A DNA stretch of 64,000 nucleotides from Liolophura sinensis (taxonomy: Eukaryota > Mollusca > Polyplacophora > Chitonida > Chitonidae), in NCBI RefSeq assembly GCF_032854445.1, contig NC_088307.1, positions 5,764,001-5,828,000 of the forward strand, written 5' to 3'. The stretch's first letter is position 1; each line of letters begins with the position of its first letter. The notes under the pieces are model-generated. The model ran no database searches, was not told the DNA's origin, and saw nothing but the letters and a program-made list of their open reading frames with translations. This document shows positions 46,051 through 56,623 of the stretch, one piece after another. The translations under genes and the position numbers were made by a program.

Positions 46051-46211
46051 TGACATTGCGGACAACAATTCCCATGCATAGCTGGAGAGTTTTACTTTTG
46101 ATTGTGCATGTCATATGATCAAATGATATAAACGCTTTATTTGTTTCCATATGTCATTGTAAATTTCCCTCTAATACATGATAAACGTCACATGATACAT
46201 GATAAAAGTTT

Positions 46212-46388
46212 TTTCTGCAAAAGCTGGCGTGTCAAGGCTATTTCGTCTAAGTTTCACAATGAGTATAATTCTTTTTTAAGTAAATATGGACAGAGCGTCC
46301 AGAATCTCTGGCATTGTGCTTCATACCTGTGTCTAATCCCGCTTTAACCTGTTGAAATAGCCTTAAAACGCTAGTTTTGGAGCAGGAA
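46212..46388 (-). repeat. Dispersed repeat K, short copy with inverted ends
   Basis: GCAAAAGCTGGCGTGTCAAG then GCTATTTC on the left is partly matched in reverse complement by GAAATAGCCTTAAAACGCTA then GTTTTGGAGC on the right. The interior (ACAATGAGTATAATTC, AATCTCTGGC, GTGCTTCATACCTGTGTCTA) matches K at 48820. Confidence 0.7.
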
Positions 46389-46851
46389 CTTGTGACGTTC
46401 ATTGAAATCGTTGAAATCACAACAAACAAGATCTACCAAATGCTACAAGGTGTCATATGTATATCCCATGATCATTTGTTACTATACATATCCCCTGCAC
46501 CGTATCGGTATATGCTATACATGGCTAAAAGAAATATAAGCATTCCATGGCCCGTGAGAAGGGAAACAGGTGTGTTTTCGGGATATAGGGAATATATATA
46601 TACGGAATAACTTGGGCCTGTTCGATTAAAATTGGGAATCCTCAAGCCTAAGCTAATAACATGGAGGTGTTGGCGATTTGCTTATGTTGTACTGCGATAT
46701 CTCCGTTATACAAGACAAAAACTAAATACTTTTAGACTTTGCGTTTTAGACTTTGGGTGGAATATTTTATCAGCCTATGTATACAGTAGTTTCGTGACCC
46801 AAACGATCGATGGCCGATAAGCATTAGTGATTACCTTGTTCAAACTCTGAT
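46389..46851. other. No recognisable feature
   Basis: AT-rich DNA with short open frames only. Confidence 0.4.
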
Positions 46852-47045
46852 CTATTTATTTAATAGTTTTGGTGTTTTATTTCACTTGTACGACAGCGGC
46901 CAGCATTATAGCGGGAGGAAACCGGAGAAGCTCAAGATCCACTGATTCCTTCAGTCTCATGTACAACCTTCTGACGGAGGGAAAGCTAGCATGAGCTGAA
47001 CTCAAAGCGATCACACTGGTAAGAGACACCTGGGTCATTGTGCTG
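46852..47045 (-). mobile_element. SINE family S, diverged copy with head
   Basis: Minus-strand head (AATGACCCAGGTGTCTCTTA), a partial B-box region (GAGTTCAGCTCATG), the body (GCTGGCCGCTGTCGTACAAG) and a T-rich tail. The body centre is heavily diverged. Confidence 0.85.
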
Positions 47046-47169
47046 CATCAGACAAAACTCTGCGGATGCATGTATAAAAACGCCAAAAAAAGAGCAATTA
47101 CCGTGCACAAGTCAGTGAGTATACAAAGCAAAACAAGAGAAACCCCGAAGATTGCAGTCAACATATTTC

Positions 47170-47332
47170 TCCGACTGTACGGGGGAAGGTCTGCCAGCAA
47201 CCTGCGGATGGCCATGGGTTTCCCCCGGGCTCTGCCCTGTTTCCTCCCACCATTATGCTGGACGCCGTCGTAAAAAGTGAAATGTTCTTGGGTACCGCGT
47301 AAAACTCCAATCACATAAATAAATAAATAAAT
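47170..47332 (+). mobile_element. SINE family S, 5'-truncated
   Basis: From GTACGGGGGAAGGTCTGCC through TTTCCTCCCACCATTATGC to an AAATAAATAAATAAAT tail. Confidence 0.92.
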
Positions 47333-47464
47333 ATTTATTTGAATGGAGGTTTACGCCGTACCCAAGAATATTTCACTTATACGACGGTGACCAGCATTAT
47401 GGTGGGGGGAAACCAATCTGAGGCCGTTGGAAATTCACGACCATGCGCAATTTGCTAGACCACA
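47333..47464 (-). mobile_element. SINE family S, inserted tail-to-tail with the preceding copy
   Basis: Reverse-orientation tail and body ending at GCTAGACC, that is starting (minus strand) at GGTCTAGC. The A-rich tails of the two copies meet at about 47332, so the second insertion probably used the first tail as target. Confidence 0.9.
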
Positions 47465-47484
47465 AAGTCGTATACCAGCCGTCA

Positions 47485-47690
47485 ACCAGTAAGGATGTTC
47501 CAAGTTAATAACTGCAAGGCCAATTCCCAAAAACGGCGTATAACGCAAACCTCCAAAGAACTAAGAAAGTAAATAAAATACGAAAATAGGACGGAATCAT
47601 GCAAAGAGAAGCAGTCAAGGGTTTCAATGATGCTGGAAAGACGCAAGGTATGTTCTAGGCTACTGAGTGAAGTCCGTATTGAAATATGTA
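47485..47690 (+). repeat. Dispersed repeat K, copy with clear left part
   Basis: GCAAGGCCAATTCCCAAAAA, CCTCCAAAGAACTAAGAAAG, GGACGGAATCATGCAAAGAG, AAGACGCAAGGTATGTTCTA in order. The same order is at 53400 and 63400, reversed at 48820. Confidence 0.85.
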
Positions 47691-47694
47691 TCTC

Positions 47695-47775
47695 AGTTGT
47701 GCTTGTCGCCGTCGTATTATAGAAATATTCTTGAGTACAGTATAAAATACCAATCAAATAAATAAATTAATAAAT
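47695..47775 (+). mobile_element. SINE family S, 3' end fragment
   Basis: TCGCCGTCGTATTATAGAAA, TATTCTTGAGTACAGTATAA, then an AAATAAATAAATTAATAAAT tail. Confidence 0.85.
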
Positions 47776-48819
47776 TATTTTCCCGGTATCTCTAATAAGG
47801 CGTATGCCATAGTCCATTATGGCTGTAAACGTTAAGATCTGTTGCTACCCGTCTTTGGAAAAGACTCCCGTTCTCGTCAATTCTTTTTTTTATGGGAAAT
47901 TAATCGGGACGTGAGGCCCAGTAGTTCGAAATGAACCTGAATATGTATACAGTCAGTGGTCAGAAATGCAGCTTGGACCGAAGTCTCCATTTGGCGGGAA
48001 AAGGTCAGGGATAATGACATGAACGCACTCGCCATGCAGTAGTTTACAAGCTGAAACCGCTATCGATATGGCCTCGTTTGCATGACATTTAGTATTGCTT
48101 GTATTTGTCTTATCAGCCCTTCATCTGTGTTATTGCAAATTACCAACGGTGGGTATAACAGGTGGGTTTGATATGCGACCGATGCTGGGGGGCTGATTGC
48201 TGGTCTTTAACGGAACTCTCTTGGATGCCGGAGTTTCTATCCAGGGGCGATAACTCTGGTATAGCTATGTGGAGATCGCTTTGTTCCTCCCGTTAGTTGC
48301 ATAGTTCTCGCGCAGGACGATCTCCGCCTGGCGTCTAGGTGCTACTGCATCGAACCCCTCCCAAACACCTCGCCGTCTCTCACAGTCGTCCCTCCGTATT
48401 AATCCATTTAACCGTCACACAGTTGTTTGTTTATTTAAATCTGTAGGTCACATTGTCAGCGTATCGAGTTAAACACTGGTATATATATATGTATAAACCC
48501 ATTCCACAGGTTTTATGTGTCCATACAATCAGTGACTTTTCCCGTAACAATCTTCTGCGGATGTGGTACACACAGACACACAGATACAAGAGAATGAGAT
48601 TAGCTTTCAAATGGGGCAGTATAAAGATCGGACACAACCCGGAAGAAATCTTCATTGAAAAAAACAAGCTTTTTTTATCTTATCTGGACCTATATTTGTA
48701 CAAACACCAGAACAGTTTCCTCTCAATATACCGGAGGGTCCTGCACAGGTCGAGTACGTATGTCGTCTTGTAGCATTTGTTAGATCCTGCGTGTTCTGTG
48801 ACGATTTTAACCAAGTTAT
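47776..48819. other. No recognisable gene
   Basis: Unique-looking DNA, somewhat richer in G+C at 48170-48420. A 106-codon plus frame (48453-48773) has no domain. Function unknown. Confidence 0.35.
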
Positions 48820-49290
48820 TACTGCAAAAACTGGTGTGTCAAGGTTATTCCATCAAATGCCTTCACTCTGAGCTTCTTAAGTTTTACAGTGAGAATAATC
48901 TCTAGCGCTCTGCTTCATGGTTGTATCTAATTTCGCCTAATCCTGGGCGAGGGAAACTATATTCATCGTCTTGAATTAGATCGCCACGATCGAACAGTTG
49001 CAATCAAAGCGCAACTGAGAGACATATTTTGTTATCGACAACTTATATTCACGGTACACAATTTGAATACTGACTTCACTTATTCGCCTAGAACATACCT
49101 AACGTCTTTCCAACATCTTTGAAAACTGTTAACTGCTTCTCTTTGCATGATCCCGTCCTAATTTCGTACTTTATAACCTTTGTGTTATACGTCGTTTTGG
49201 GGAATTGGCCTTGCGATTATTGACCTGGAACGTCATATATTTTCTTTGCGGCTGGTGTATGAAAGTCTGTTTCGACGCACATTTACATAT
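48820..49290 (-). repeat. Dispersed repeat K, longest copy
   Basis: Starts GCAAAAACTGGTGTGTCAAG; continues TAGCGCTCTGCTTCATGGTT, CTTTGCATGATCCCGTCCTA and GGGGAATTGGCCTTGCGATT; and ends near GTCTGTTTCGACGCA. It covers nearly all blocks seen in the shorter copies, so it serves as the reference (about 470 bp). No coding capacity was seen. Confidence 0.85.
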
Positions 49291-49349
49291 CGATGTTTGC
49301 TACATATCTAATGAAATGTGCGATAAAATATAACACAAAAAAAATAAGT

Positions 49350-49785
49350 ACGGCACAGAGAGAAACACCACAGCAGCGAAGATAGTGTGATAGCTGACAC
49401 ATGGTCAAACGTATTACCGTATAACGTATTATTTCCTACACGTTTAATAAGTAACAGCGCATGTGCACCCTTGTCATCCGCCATGGCTTGAGCAGAATTA
49501 GGTAAAGAAAAAATGCAATTATATTGCTTACCGTTTATTAGACGTCACTGCTTTAGAATGACACTAGAATAACATCACTGCATTTTTTAAAAAACCTTGT
49601 TCTGTTTAAGCCATGGTGCTAGGGGGCGAGCAAATTGCTACTGTTAATGCATTTATACGAACAGTTATAATAAAACCCTGACTGACGTAATCTGACAAGA
49701 GGTTGTATTTCACCGGTTACGTGTGACCATTTGCCAACTATCACACTGTCGTCGCTGCTCTGGATTTACTCTCTACGCTGTATTC
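49350..49785. mobile_element. Foldback element X, complete copy with two facing arms
   Basis: The left arm (49350-49570) and right arm (49595-49785) are inverted copies. Outer ends read ACAGAGAGAAAC...AGTGTGATAG on the left and CTATCACACTGTCGTCGCTG...TTTACTCTCTACGCTGTA on the right. Inner parts read GCCATGGCTTGAGCAGAATT and TTCTGTTTAAGCCATGGTGC. The left arm middle is diverged. Long inverted arms with no coding sequence make it a foldback-type MITE. Confidence 0.85.
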
Positions 49786-49879
49786 CTTTAATGATATTGT
49801 ATTCCTGCATAAACCAGGATTATGCTGGTGGACTAAGCATCCCCGAGGCCAGGTCCCTTAGCATTGTTTCAATGTGATT

Positions 49880-50165
49880 GTATGTTAAATGTGATTACAA
49901 CCCAGCATTTTGAGCAATTTTAGACCAGTGAAGTCTCATATACTGCAATTAAGATTACTGCATTTTATTTTCTACCTAGTCCTGCGTAAGCCATGGTGCT
50001 AGGGGACGTGTAAATTGATACTATTTATGCATTTACACGAACAGTTAGAACAAAACCCTGACTGAGGTAAATTGACAAGAGGCCGTATTTCACCGGTTAC
50101 GTGTGACCATTTGCCAGCTATCAGTTTGTCGTCGCTGCTCTAGTTTTACTCTCTGTACTTCTTTA
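49880..50165 (-). repeat. Foldback element X, right arm with inner extension
   Basis: Begins in the inner region (ATGTTAAATGTGATTACAAC, AATTTTAGACCAGTGAAGTC), then GTAAGCCATGGTGCTAGGGG and the arm to TTTTACTCTCTGTAC. The inner extension is matched in reverse at 60600-60665. Confidence 0.85.
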
Positions 50166-50385
50166 ATTGTGTCTAGCTTTAACTTTAAACTTTTGTATTG
50201 AGTATGACATCGATACTGATTTAATTTATCTTTTCCAACCGTTCTTCCGGCATCACTGAAGACTGCTGACTAATTCTTTTAACATAACTCTATTCTACTT
50301 TCTTAGTCCCATTTATACTTTTTAATTCATTTGTGGTTTGTACTGAACATTGTTTTGGAAAATGGTGCCTATTGTATACAAAATT
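50166..50385 (-). repeat. Dispersed repeat K, diverged copy
   Basis: TGTGTCTAGCTTTAAC, GATACTGATTTAATTTATC, CATCACTGAAGACTGCTGAC and TTGTTTTGGAAAATGG follow the block order of K at 48820. It directly abuts X sequence on both sides. Confidence 0.65.
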
Positions 50386-50389
50386 ATTA

Positions 50390-50452
50390 TATACAGTAAA
50401 ACCAGGGCAACAAAAATAGTGTGATAATTGGCAAATGGTCACACATGGATTC
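50390..50452 (+). repeat. Foldback element X, outer end only
   Basis: ACAGTAAAACCAGGGCAACA, AAAATAGTGTGATAATTGGC and AAATGGTCACACATGG. Confidence 0.8.
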
Positions 50453-51015
50453 GATGTTCCAACCGGTTTGACCCTGGGTGTTTTGACTTTGAGGTAAACG
50501 ATTCACTCCTCTCCTTCCAAGAATTTTGTCCGATTAACGAAACAGAATAGAAACAGAATACCCCGCTTGGCTACGGTCTGATGATTATTCCGTTGCTAAG
50601 AGGGGTCTCAAAGTCTGCCCCGCAAGTTTCCATCAAAGGAGGGTGTTCCCGCAACTGTCAAAAGCTATCAATCACATTGCGTAATGCACGAGGAGTTGCC
50701 ACTAATAGTTTGCCCTTCAGGTACAGTAAGGTAAGCCGTATAATTAAACATTTCAGACGAACAAGCAATATTTTAAAGGCATTTACCGCAAAAATTATCA
50801 GTGAGCATGATCTGAATAGTTAATAAATTGCTTCTATAATCGGCACATTTGATGCCGTAATCAAAAATATTTAGTTTATGAGAATAGATTTCCCTTGAGG
50901 TGGTATAAAAACCGGATTAATCCAGGAAAACTGCCGGCGACTTTAATATTTCAAGGCACAGTAACGAGCCTTTTGATTTGTAAACCTTATAGAGATAAAT
51001 GGTTTGCACGACGAT
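50453..51015. other. No recognisable feature
   Basis: An 80-codon plus frame (50581-50823) has no domain or start support. Otherwise unremarkable. Confidence 0.35.
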
Positions 51016-51125
51016 CTACTACATCCGGCAGTCAGATATCCTTGCTACATATACTACATCCGGCAGTCAGATATCCATGCTACATCTACTACATCCGGCA
51101 GTCAGATATCCATGCTTGCTACGTA
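51016..51125 (+). repeat. Tandem repeat, 35-bp unit, 3 copies
   Basis: CTACTACATCCGGCAGTCAG followed by ATATCCATGCTACAT occurs at 51016, 51051 and 51086. Confidence 0.93.
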
Positions 51126-51164
51126 TCTTGCGAATTAAGGGATAAAATAATATAATATAAGGAG

Positions 51165-51400
51165 TTACGGCAAATACAGCGTAAAACTACTGCAGCGACG
51201 ACAGTGTGATACCTGGCAAATGATCGCATGCGTTACCGGTGAGATCTGTCTTCATGCATGTCTATTTATCTCAGGAAGGGTTTTATTCTAGCTGTTCATA
51301 TAGCAACTCACGCGTCCCCTAGCTCACGGATTAAACAGAATTAGGCAAAGGAAATAATTTATTAAACGCCTCTGGTCTAGAGTTACTCAAAATGTTGCTA
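51165..51400 (+). repeat. Foldback element X, left arm
   Basis: CAGCGTAAAACTACTGCAGC, GACAGTGTGATACCTGGCAA, GGGTTTTATTCTAGCTGTTC, CCCCTAGCTCACGGATTAAA and TCTGGTCTAGAGTTACTCAA in order. Confidence 0.88.
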
Positions 51401-51427
51401 TAATGAAATATAATGCTCAATAATTTG

Positions 51428-51510
51428 AGTGTGTGTATATGTACGTATGTATGTATGTATGTATGTATGACTTGTATGTGTGAATTGTATGTATGCGTGT
51501 GTGTATGTTA
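51428..51510 (+). repeat. GTAT/GT microsatellite
   Basis: GTATGTATGTATGTATGTAT with flanking GTGT-rich sequence. Confidence 0.93.
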
Positions 51511-51519
51511 GCCACGTCT

Positions 51520-52640
51520 CTGACGGGTACTGAGCTAACATACGTACCATGGTTGCAAATGCTACCCGCTTCAAAGGGAAAGTTCGTCCCCGCACCGTAC
51601 AGTTTAGGCCAGGCATCGCCACAAGTACGCTGTGTGTGAAGCAGAAACACGGGTGTTGTAAATACTAGGGTTATATTTACGTGTAACTTTCTACGTCACT
51701 ACTTACGTCAATACATTCATGCTTCGTTGAATGAGGTCAATTGAGGCCAAATATGGACGGAACCCTTTTGAGATGTAGTTCACTTGACAAAAGCATGTGA
51801 CACACGCACGTGCGCGTTCAACCCTTACCATGTTCATCTGTCTTAAAGACGTCTAAAAACCACATTCTAGCATAACAACTCGAGTGATGTAGTAGTAAAA
51901 GCAATCGCCTACGGACTCACATAATGTCTGATGGAAGTTCGAATCCAGCGCATTTCACAACTAGTTAAGTACATCCTTTCAACGAAAAAGTCTAAATCGC
52001 GGATTATTGTCATATAAATGAGAGAGACACAGGACAGAAATTATAATGATAATTTACGCTGTTTTTCTTTTTATGTAAATTGAACATCCCCGTATTCAAT
52101 TTTAACCAATGGAAAACCAGTAAAAACACGTGGCCGTGGAAAAAAATATGACCCCAGAATGCACGTCCGGTAGACGTGATAGTACGTACATCAACACGTA
52201 AATATAACCCTAGTCCTTACAACTCCTCAGGAACACCGGGAAAGCCCGCCACTTAATCATATTTTCCCGCACATCGTTGTTGTATCTAACCAGAAACGAA
52301 ATTCCTCCCACTCGCTCACCTGAACAGGGCACCTGCCACCATGTTGTCATCATCATGATGTGGTTGTTGACGTCTACCTTGTCGCTTTTGCAGTTAGTGC
52401 ATCGTGTAACGTGAAAGGAAGTTGATTTGTGTAAGTGACAACATGGTGGCCGGTGCCCTGTCCAGGTGAGTGAGTGGGTGGTATTTCGTTTCTACTGGGG
52501 TATAGTGGCGATGTCGGGGAAATATGATTAAGTGGTAGGCTTCTTCAGTGTTCCTGCTTCATGCAGCGCGAAGTTGTTGCGACGCCTGGCTTACATTGAA
52601 CGGTGCGAGGACCAACTTTCCGCTTTGAATCCGGTAGATG
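51520..52640. repeat. Complex inverted-repeat block, about 1.1 kb
   Basis: Three inverted pairs are visible. About 51545-51655 matches 52545-52635 in reverse complement (GACGCCTGGCTTACATTGAA and GGACCAACTTTCCGCTTTGA on the right arm). 51655-51687 matches 52193-52222 (CACGTAAATATAACCCTAGT). 52225-52356 matches 52437-52556 (CACTTAATCATATTTTCCCG, AACAGGGCACCTGCCACCAT, ATGTTGTCA). A direct pair (CCGGTAGACGTGATAGTACG at about 52169 and CCGGTAGATGTGATAGTGCG at about 52631) is also present. It looks like overlapping foldback elements or a rearranged larger transposon; no transposase frame is visible. Confidence 0.8.
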
Positions 52641-52696
52641 TGATAGTGCGTACATTAGTCCGGTAACCTTTGGAGAAGTTGTGTATGTGTGTTTGT

Positions 52697-52914
52697 GTTT
52701 TTACGCCGAACTTAACAATTTTTCAGTCATATGACGACAAGAAGGTGTGTGTACATATATTGTCTTCTTGTGATAGGGCGAGTCCATTCCACCAACATCC
52801 TGTCGACAGCGGAGTATCATGCCAAAGCCACCAGGCATGACACCCAGTCACATTATATACTGATACCAGGCCAGTCAGTCCTGTTTCCTTGTCCTAAGCT
52901 CTATATGCAAAGCT
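52697..52914 (+). mobile_element. Dispersed repeat P, copy 2
   Basis: AACTTAACAATTTTTCAGTC then ATATGAC matches the P end at 6920. Downstream, GCCACCAGGCATGACACCCA, GTCACATTATATACTGATAC and CAGTCAGTCCTGTTTCCTTG correspond in position to the P interior. The tRNA-like head is missing. This interior is the segment that resembles the 39-bp minisatellite unit. Confidence 0.65.
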
Positions 52915-53371
52915 AAACATATTGTATGTAAAAGAATATTTGTATTATATATATTCCTGTATCATTAATATCAACAAAACAATTGCGTTCTTCAAGAATT
53001 AAGTGTTGACATTCTGGTCGTGTAAAGTTCTGTTAATCAATCTGAAGAAGGCTTCTGGCAGTGGAAGTTGGTGGATAATTCCAGGTTACATGTGTGGCTC
53101 TTACGAGAACTGAGTGACGTAACAGCTAGTGAACCAAACAGCTGGTAAAGATTCTGCCGGTCTATCCCGATTGTTTGGAAGGCCTGGGAAGGGAGGGGTC
53201 TCTAAACGCTGTGCGGTTTGCTCCCATTCCGGAATGTTTTGGCAAACGTCTGAGAGTTTTTGGCCGATATTTGCAAAACATTTATAAAGAGGCTGACTCT
53301 AAGGTGAAGTTGCTTGATCCGAGATAATGTCTGCCATGTTGCAAAACGGAGACATGGTCTGACAGCAGACA
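52915..53371. other. No recognisable feature
   Basis: Unique-looking DNA; no frame or repeat supported. Confidence 0.4.
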
Positions 53372-53397
53372 GCAATGTGGGGGGGGGGGGGGGGGGG
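53372..53397 (+). repeat. Poly-G run
   Basis: Near-continuous guanine run of about 20 after GTGG. Quadruplex-prone and prone to length error in assembly. Confidence 0.9.
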
Positions 53398-53399
53398 TA

Positions 53400-53625
53400 G
53401 CCTTAAGGATGTTCAGGGTTGATAATCGCAAGACCAATTCCCGAGATCAAAAAAGATCCAAGATCAAAACTACGTTTAACACAAACTACCAAAGAACTAA
53501 GAAAGTACATAAAGTAAGTAAATATGACGGTATCATACAAAGAGAAGCAGTCAACAGTTTACAATGATGTACGAAAGACGCAAGGTATGTTCTAGGTGAC
53601 TGAGTGAAATCAGTATTCAAAATGG
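53400..53625 (+). repeat. Dispersed repeat K
   Basis: CGCAAGACCAATTCCCGA, ACTACCAAAGAACTAAGAAA, ATACAAAGAGAAGCAGTCAA and GACGCAAGGTATGTTCTAGG. A small internal duplication (AGATCAAAAAAGATCCAAGA) is present. Confidence 0.85.
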
Positions 53626-53917
53626 ACTCATTTTCTGGCTCACCGTATCTGACATTTGAATTTACACGCGCTGCGACATTGCGTACAAAATCAATGTCGT
53701 CTTACATATAGTTCCCACGTTAAATTAATGGATCATGTTAGACGATATTGGGTCAAATCCTTTACCGATCAGACGATGTTAAAGATTATAGGTCAAATTC
53801 ATAAAGGCGTTTTTAGGTGCGTGTAATTAAAACGTGCTTATTTTTTACACGGGTGGGTTAAAACACTGTCGTTCGCGGACAGCTTAACAACTGTCTAATC
53901 GGTAAATCAGGAGCTCA

Positions 53918-54135
53918 GGGCCCGGGAGCACGAAAAAATCTTAGACATATGTCAAAACTTCAACCATTAAATTTTGTACGTTCCTTTCCGTTACATAAGC
54001 TCAATTTTTTTTATGCAATAACTTACCCATAATTTACGTTGCCCAGCAATATTTTGATCTTGTTACATCAGAAATAACAATTTTATGGGGATTGGAATTT
54101 TGACTTAAGTCTAAGATCTCTTCTTGATCCCGGGG
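53918..54135. mobile_element. Foldback MITE, G type, about 218 bp
   Basis: The left arm GGGCCCGGGAGCACGAAAAA then ATCTTAGACATATGTCAAAA, and the right arm TTTTGACTTAAGTCTAAGAT then CTCTTCTTGATCCCGGGG, are inverted over about 38 bp. The interior is AT-rich and non-coding. Confidence 0.88.
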
Positions 54136-54527
54136 TTTGATGACCAGTCGTTTAGCTGTGCGCGGATTGCTAACCCCGTTTAGGAGAAACGCCAGCCTTG
54201 TCCTTTGTTTGGTCCTATATTATGACGTAATAAGTCCAAAGTAAGTATAATACAAATTGACTAACAGCGTATCGAAAGATAGTCAAGCATGCAGCGACAA
54301 CACTTATATTTCTAAAACATGGGGTTAGCAATTCATGTGAAGCGAAATCCTGTTTCAACGCGATTAACTATTAAGTCAAATGGAAAATCAGGTGACATTG
54401 TGTGTATTTCAACTCCAGAACTGCCAGGTCATTCATCTCGGCATCGTCGTTTTTTTTTTTTTTACTGAAATGACAGGAGCACTCTGACAGCGATTCTCCA
54501 AGTAAAGAACTTAGTCGGATATATTTT
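54136..54527. other. No recognisable feature
   Basis: Includes a T run near 54450; no gene supported. Confidence 0.4.
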
Positions 54528-54801
54528 ATTGATTTATTTGAACATTTATTTATTTATTTATCTTATTTATTTATTTGATTTGTCGTCTCACGCTGCACTC
54601 ACGAATATTTCACTCGCGGCGGCCAGCATTACGGTGAGAGGAAACCGGGCAAGGCCCGTGGGAAGCCCACGACCATCCGCAGGTTGCCGAAGGACTCTCC
54701 ACCTACGGTCGAAGAGGAAGCCAACATGAGCTGGACTTGAACTAACACCGACCGCATTAGTGGGAGGCTTCATGGTCATTGAATGCGCCGTACTGGCACG
54801 A
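54528..54801 (-). mobile_element. SINE family S, long copy with head
   Basis: Minus-strand head (TGACCATGAAGCCTCCCACT, GTTCAAGTCCAGCTCATG), body (TTTCCTCTCACCGTAATGCT) and an expanded (TTTA)n tail at 54528-54580. Confidence 0.93.
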
Positions 54802-55979
54802 CATAAACCGTACGTGGCTGTACGTCTATCTATACATGCAAATCTGGGTAGATAAACCCTACGTAACTGTAAGAAAATCTGAACTATCTTAACCATATAT
54901 AAAAAGTACACAAATCTGGATAGATAAAACATATTTAGGGTTGTATGTAAATTCGGACAGATTTACGGTAAAAGTTTATGCAAACCCAGCACACAACACC
55001 GGAGCAGATAAACAGAGCTTATATCACATCCTATATAGCACATATATGCCCCTGAACTCCACCCTTGCACTGACAATGTCACACTCGGCCAGTGTTAATG
55101 CTCCACCAAAGTGACAGATAAATGACAGACATATGTTGACATTTTGGGCGTGGTTACATATCAGTCTACAAGGAGCCTCGATGTCGTTCTTATAACGTCC
55201 TGTGACTGTAAATAGCCGCCATATGCTGTCCATTATTAAATACACAAAGTACGTTGAGATGTCGCCAACTACACAATCAGACACTTGTGAGAATTCCGCA
55301 CTGTTGCAATGAGCGATCGTGTTGACATATTTGCCATTTTGCACACGAACCTTTTGTTTTGTTGGTAAAATCGTTTCAATGCGTGGTTAAGGATCTCCTC
55401 ACCTGCCTTAAAGGCAATAATACTAATAGCGCGTGTGTGAAATTGACATACATCTATAAATATCACGCCAAAAACGGTGGAATATTGCACATGAAAATGT
55501 ATAGAAAAGTTGCAATACTTTCTCCTAAAACAAATTCGATTCCTCCTATCCAGATCGTTTGGGATTCAGACAGTCATCATACACAAACCACCTGATCAAA
55601 CCTAGTTCTCACTAAATGCCTGCCTCACTTGAAGCCTAACGTCAGGAATTTTGCCATGTACCTGTCGAAATGCGGTGGTCTCCACCGGCACGGGTTTAGC
55701 CACCCATATACCTGACCGCTTTATAGTATGTTGAGTGAAAACTCTGGAATATACAATAAATAAATATTGATTTAGTGTATTTATACTTCGATCTACTGCG
55801 ATCTAATGTTAGCTCCCATCTCCCGGATCGATATTCACCAGTACATTCGCCCTCTAACGTCGGGGCATTAGCTTCGGCATGTCCTGAAAACGTACATCTA
55901 CTAAGTTTGGTATCTCTAGACGCAATAATAAGAGAGAAAATTAACCATAAATATTTGAATTTAGATCCAACTTCCCAGT

Positions 55980-55982
<3 letters not shown>
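54802..55982. other. No confident gene; one 106-codon minus frame
   Basis: Irregular AAATCTGGRTAGATAAA words recur at 54840-54970. The minus frame 55024-55344 lies in non-repetitive DNA. It has no recognisable domain and no clear splice signals, so I leave it as a possible exon or chance frame. Confidence 0.3.

Positions 55983-56026
<44 letters not shown>
55983..56026. repeat. TA microsatellite
   Basis: Alternating TA run of about 44 bp, next to an M element. Confidence 0.97.
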
Positions 56027-56030
<4 letters not shown>

Positions 56031-56199
56031 CCAACACGATGATGGCCATGCGAATGACTGCACCTTCAAAACACTGCAAAAATTAATGTGATAATTTTAA
56101 CACAAAGTTTGCTGTCTGAGTGATGTTAGAATGTATTGTGCTACAATACATTATAACATTATTGTGCTACAATACATTACAACATTATTGTGCTACAAT

Positions 56200-56277
<78 letters not shown>

Positions 56278-56623
56278 ACGATGATGGCCATGCGAATGAC
56301 TGCACCTTCAAAACACTGCAAAAATTAATGTGATAATTTTAACACAAAGTTTGCTGTCTGAGTGATGTTAGAATGTATTGTGCCACAATACAACATTATT
56401 GTGCTACAATACTTTACAACGTTATTGTGCTACAATACTTTACAACAGATTATTCTGTTAAATGCAACACACATAGTCTATTAATTCGACGTGAAGATTC
56501 TATTAGACAAACAGGATGTCGTATTGAACATGACAAAATATTCTGTTATAATAACAGAAAACATTCTAACGGCACTCAGAAAACAGATTTTCTGTAAAAA
56601 TGAACAGATTAAGTTTTTGAGCG
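56031..56623. mobile_element. MITE M expanded by a 242-bp duplication and a TA tract
   Basis: CACTGCAAAAATTAATGTGA occurs at 56072 and again at 56314, with the preceding GATGGCCATGCGAATGACTG also duplicated. Between them lies a TA run of about 73 bp (56203-56275). The right end AACAGATTAAGTTTTTGAGC (to 56623) matches the M right end at 61337. The short frames ending in the same 15 residues (55775-56086, 56131-56328) are products of the duplication. Confidence 0.85.

Noticed and set aside
55775-56328. Two plus-strand frames with an identical C-terminus
   Set aside because: Both read through TA tracts; the shared 15 residues come from the 242-bp duplication in a MITE.
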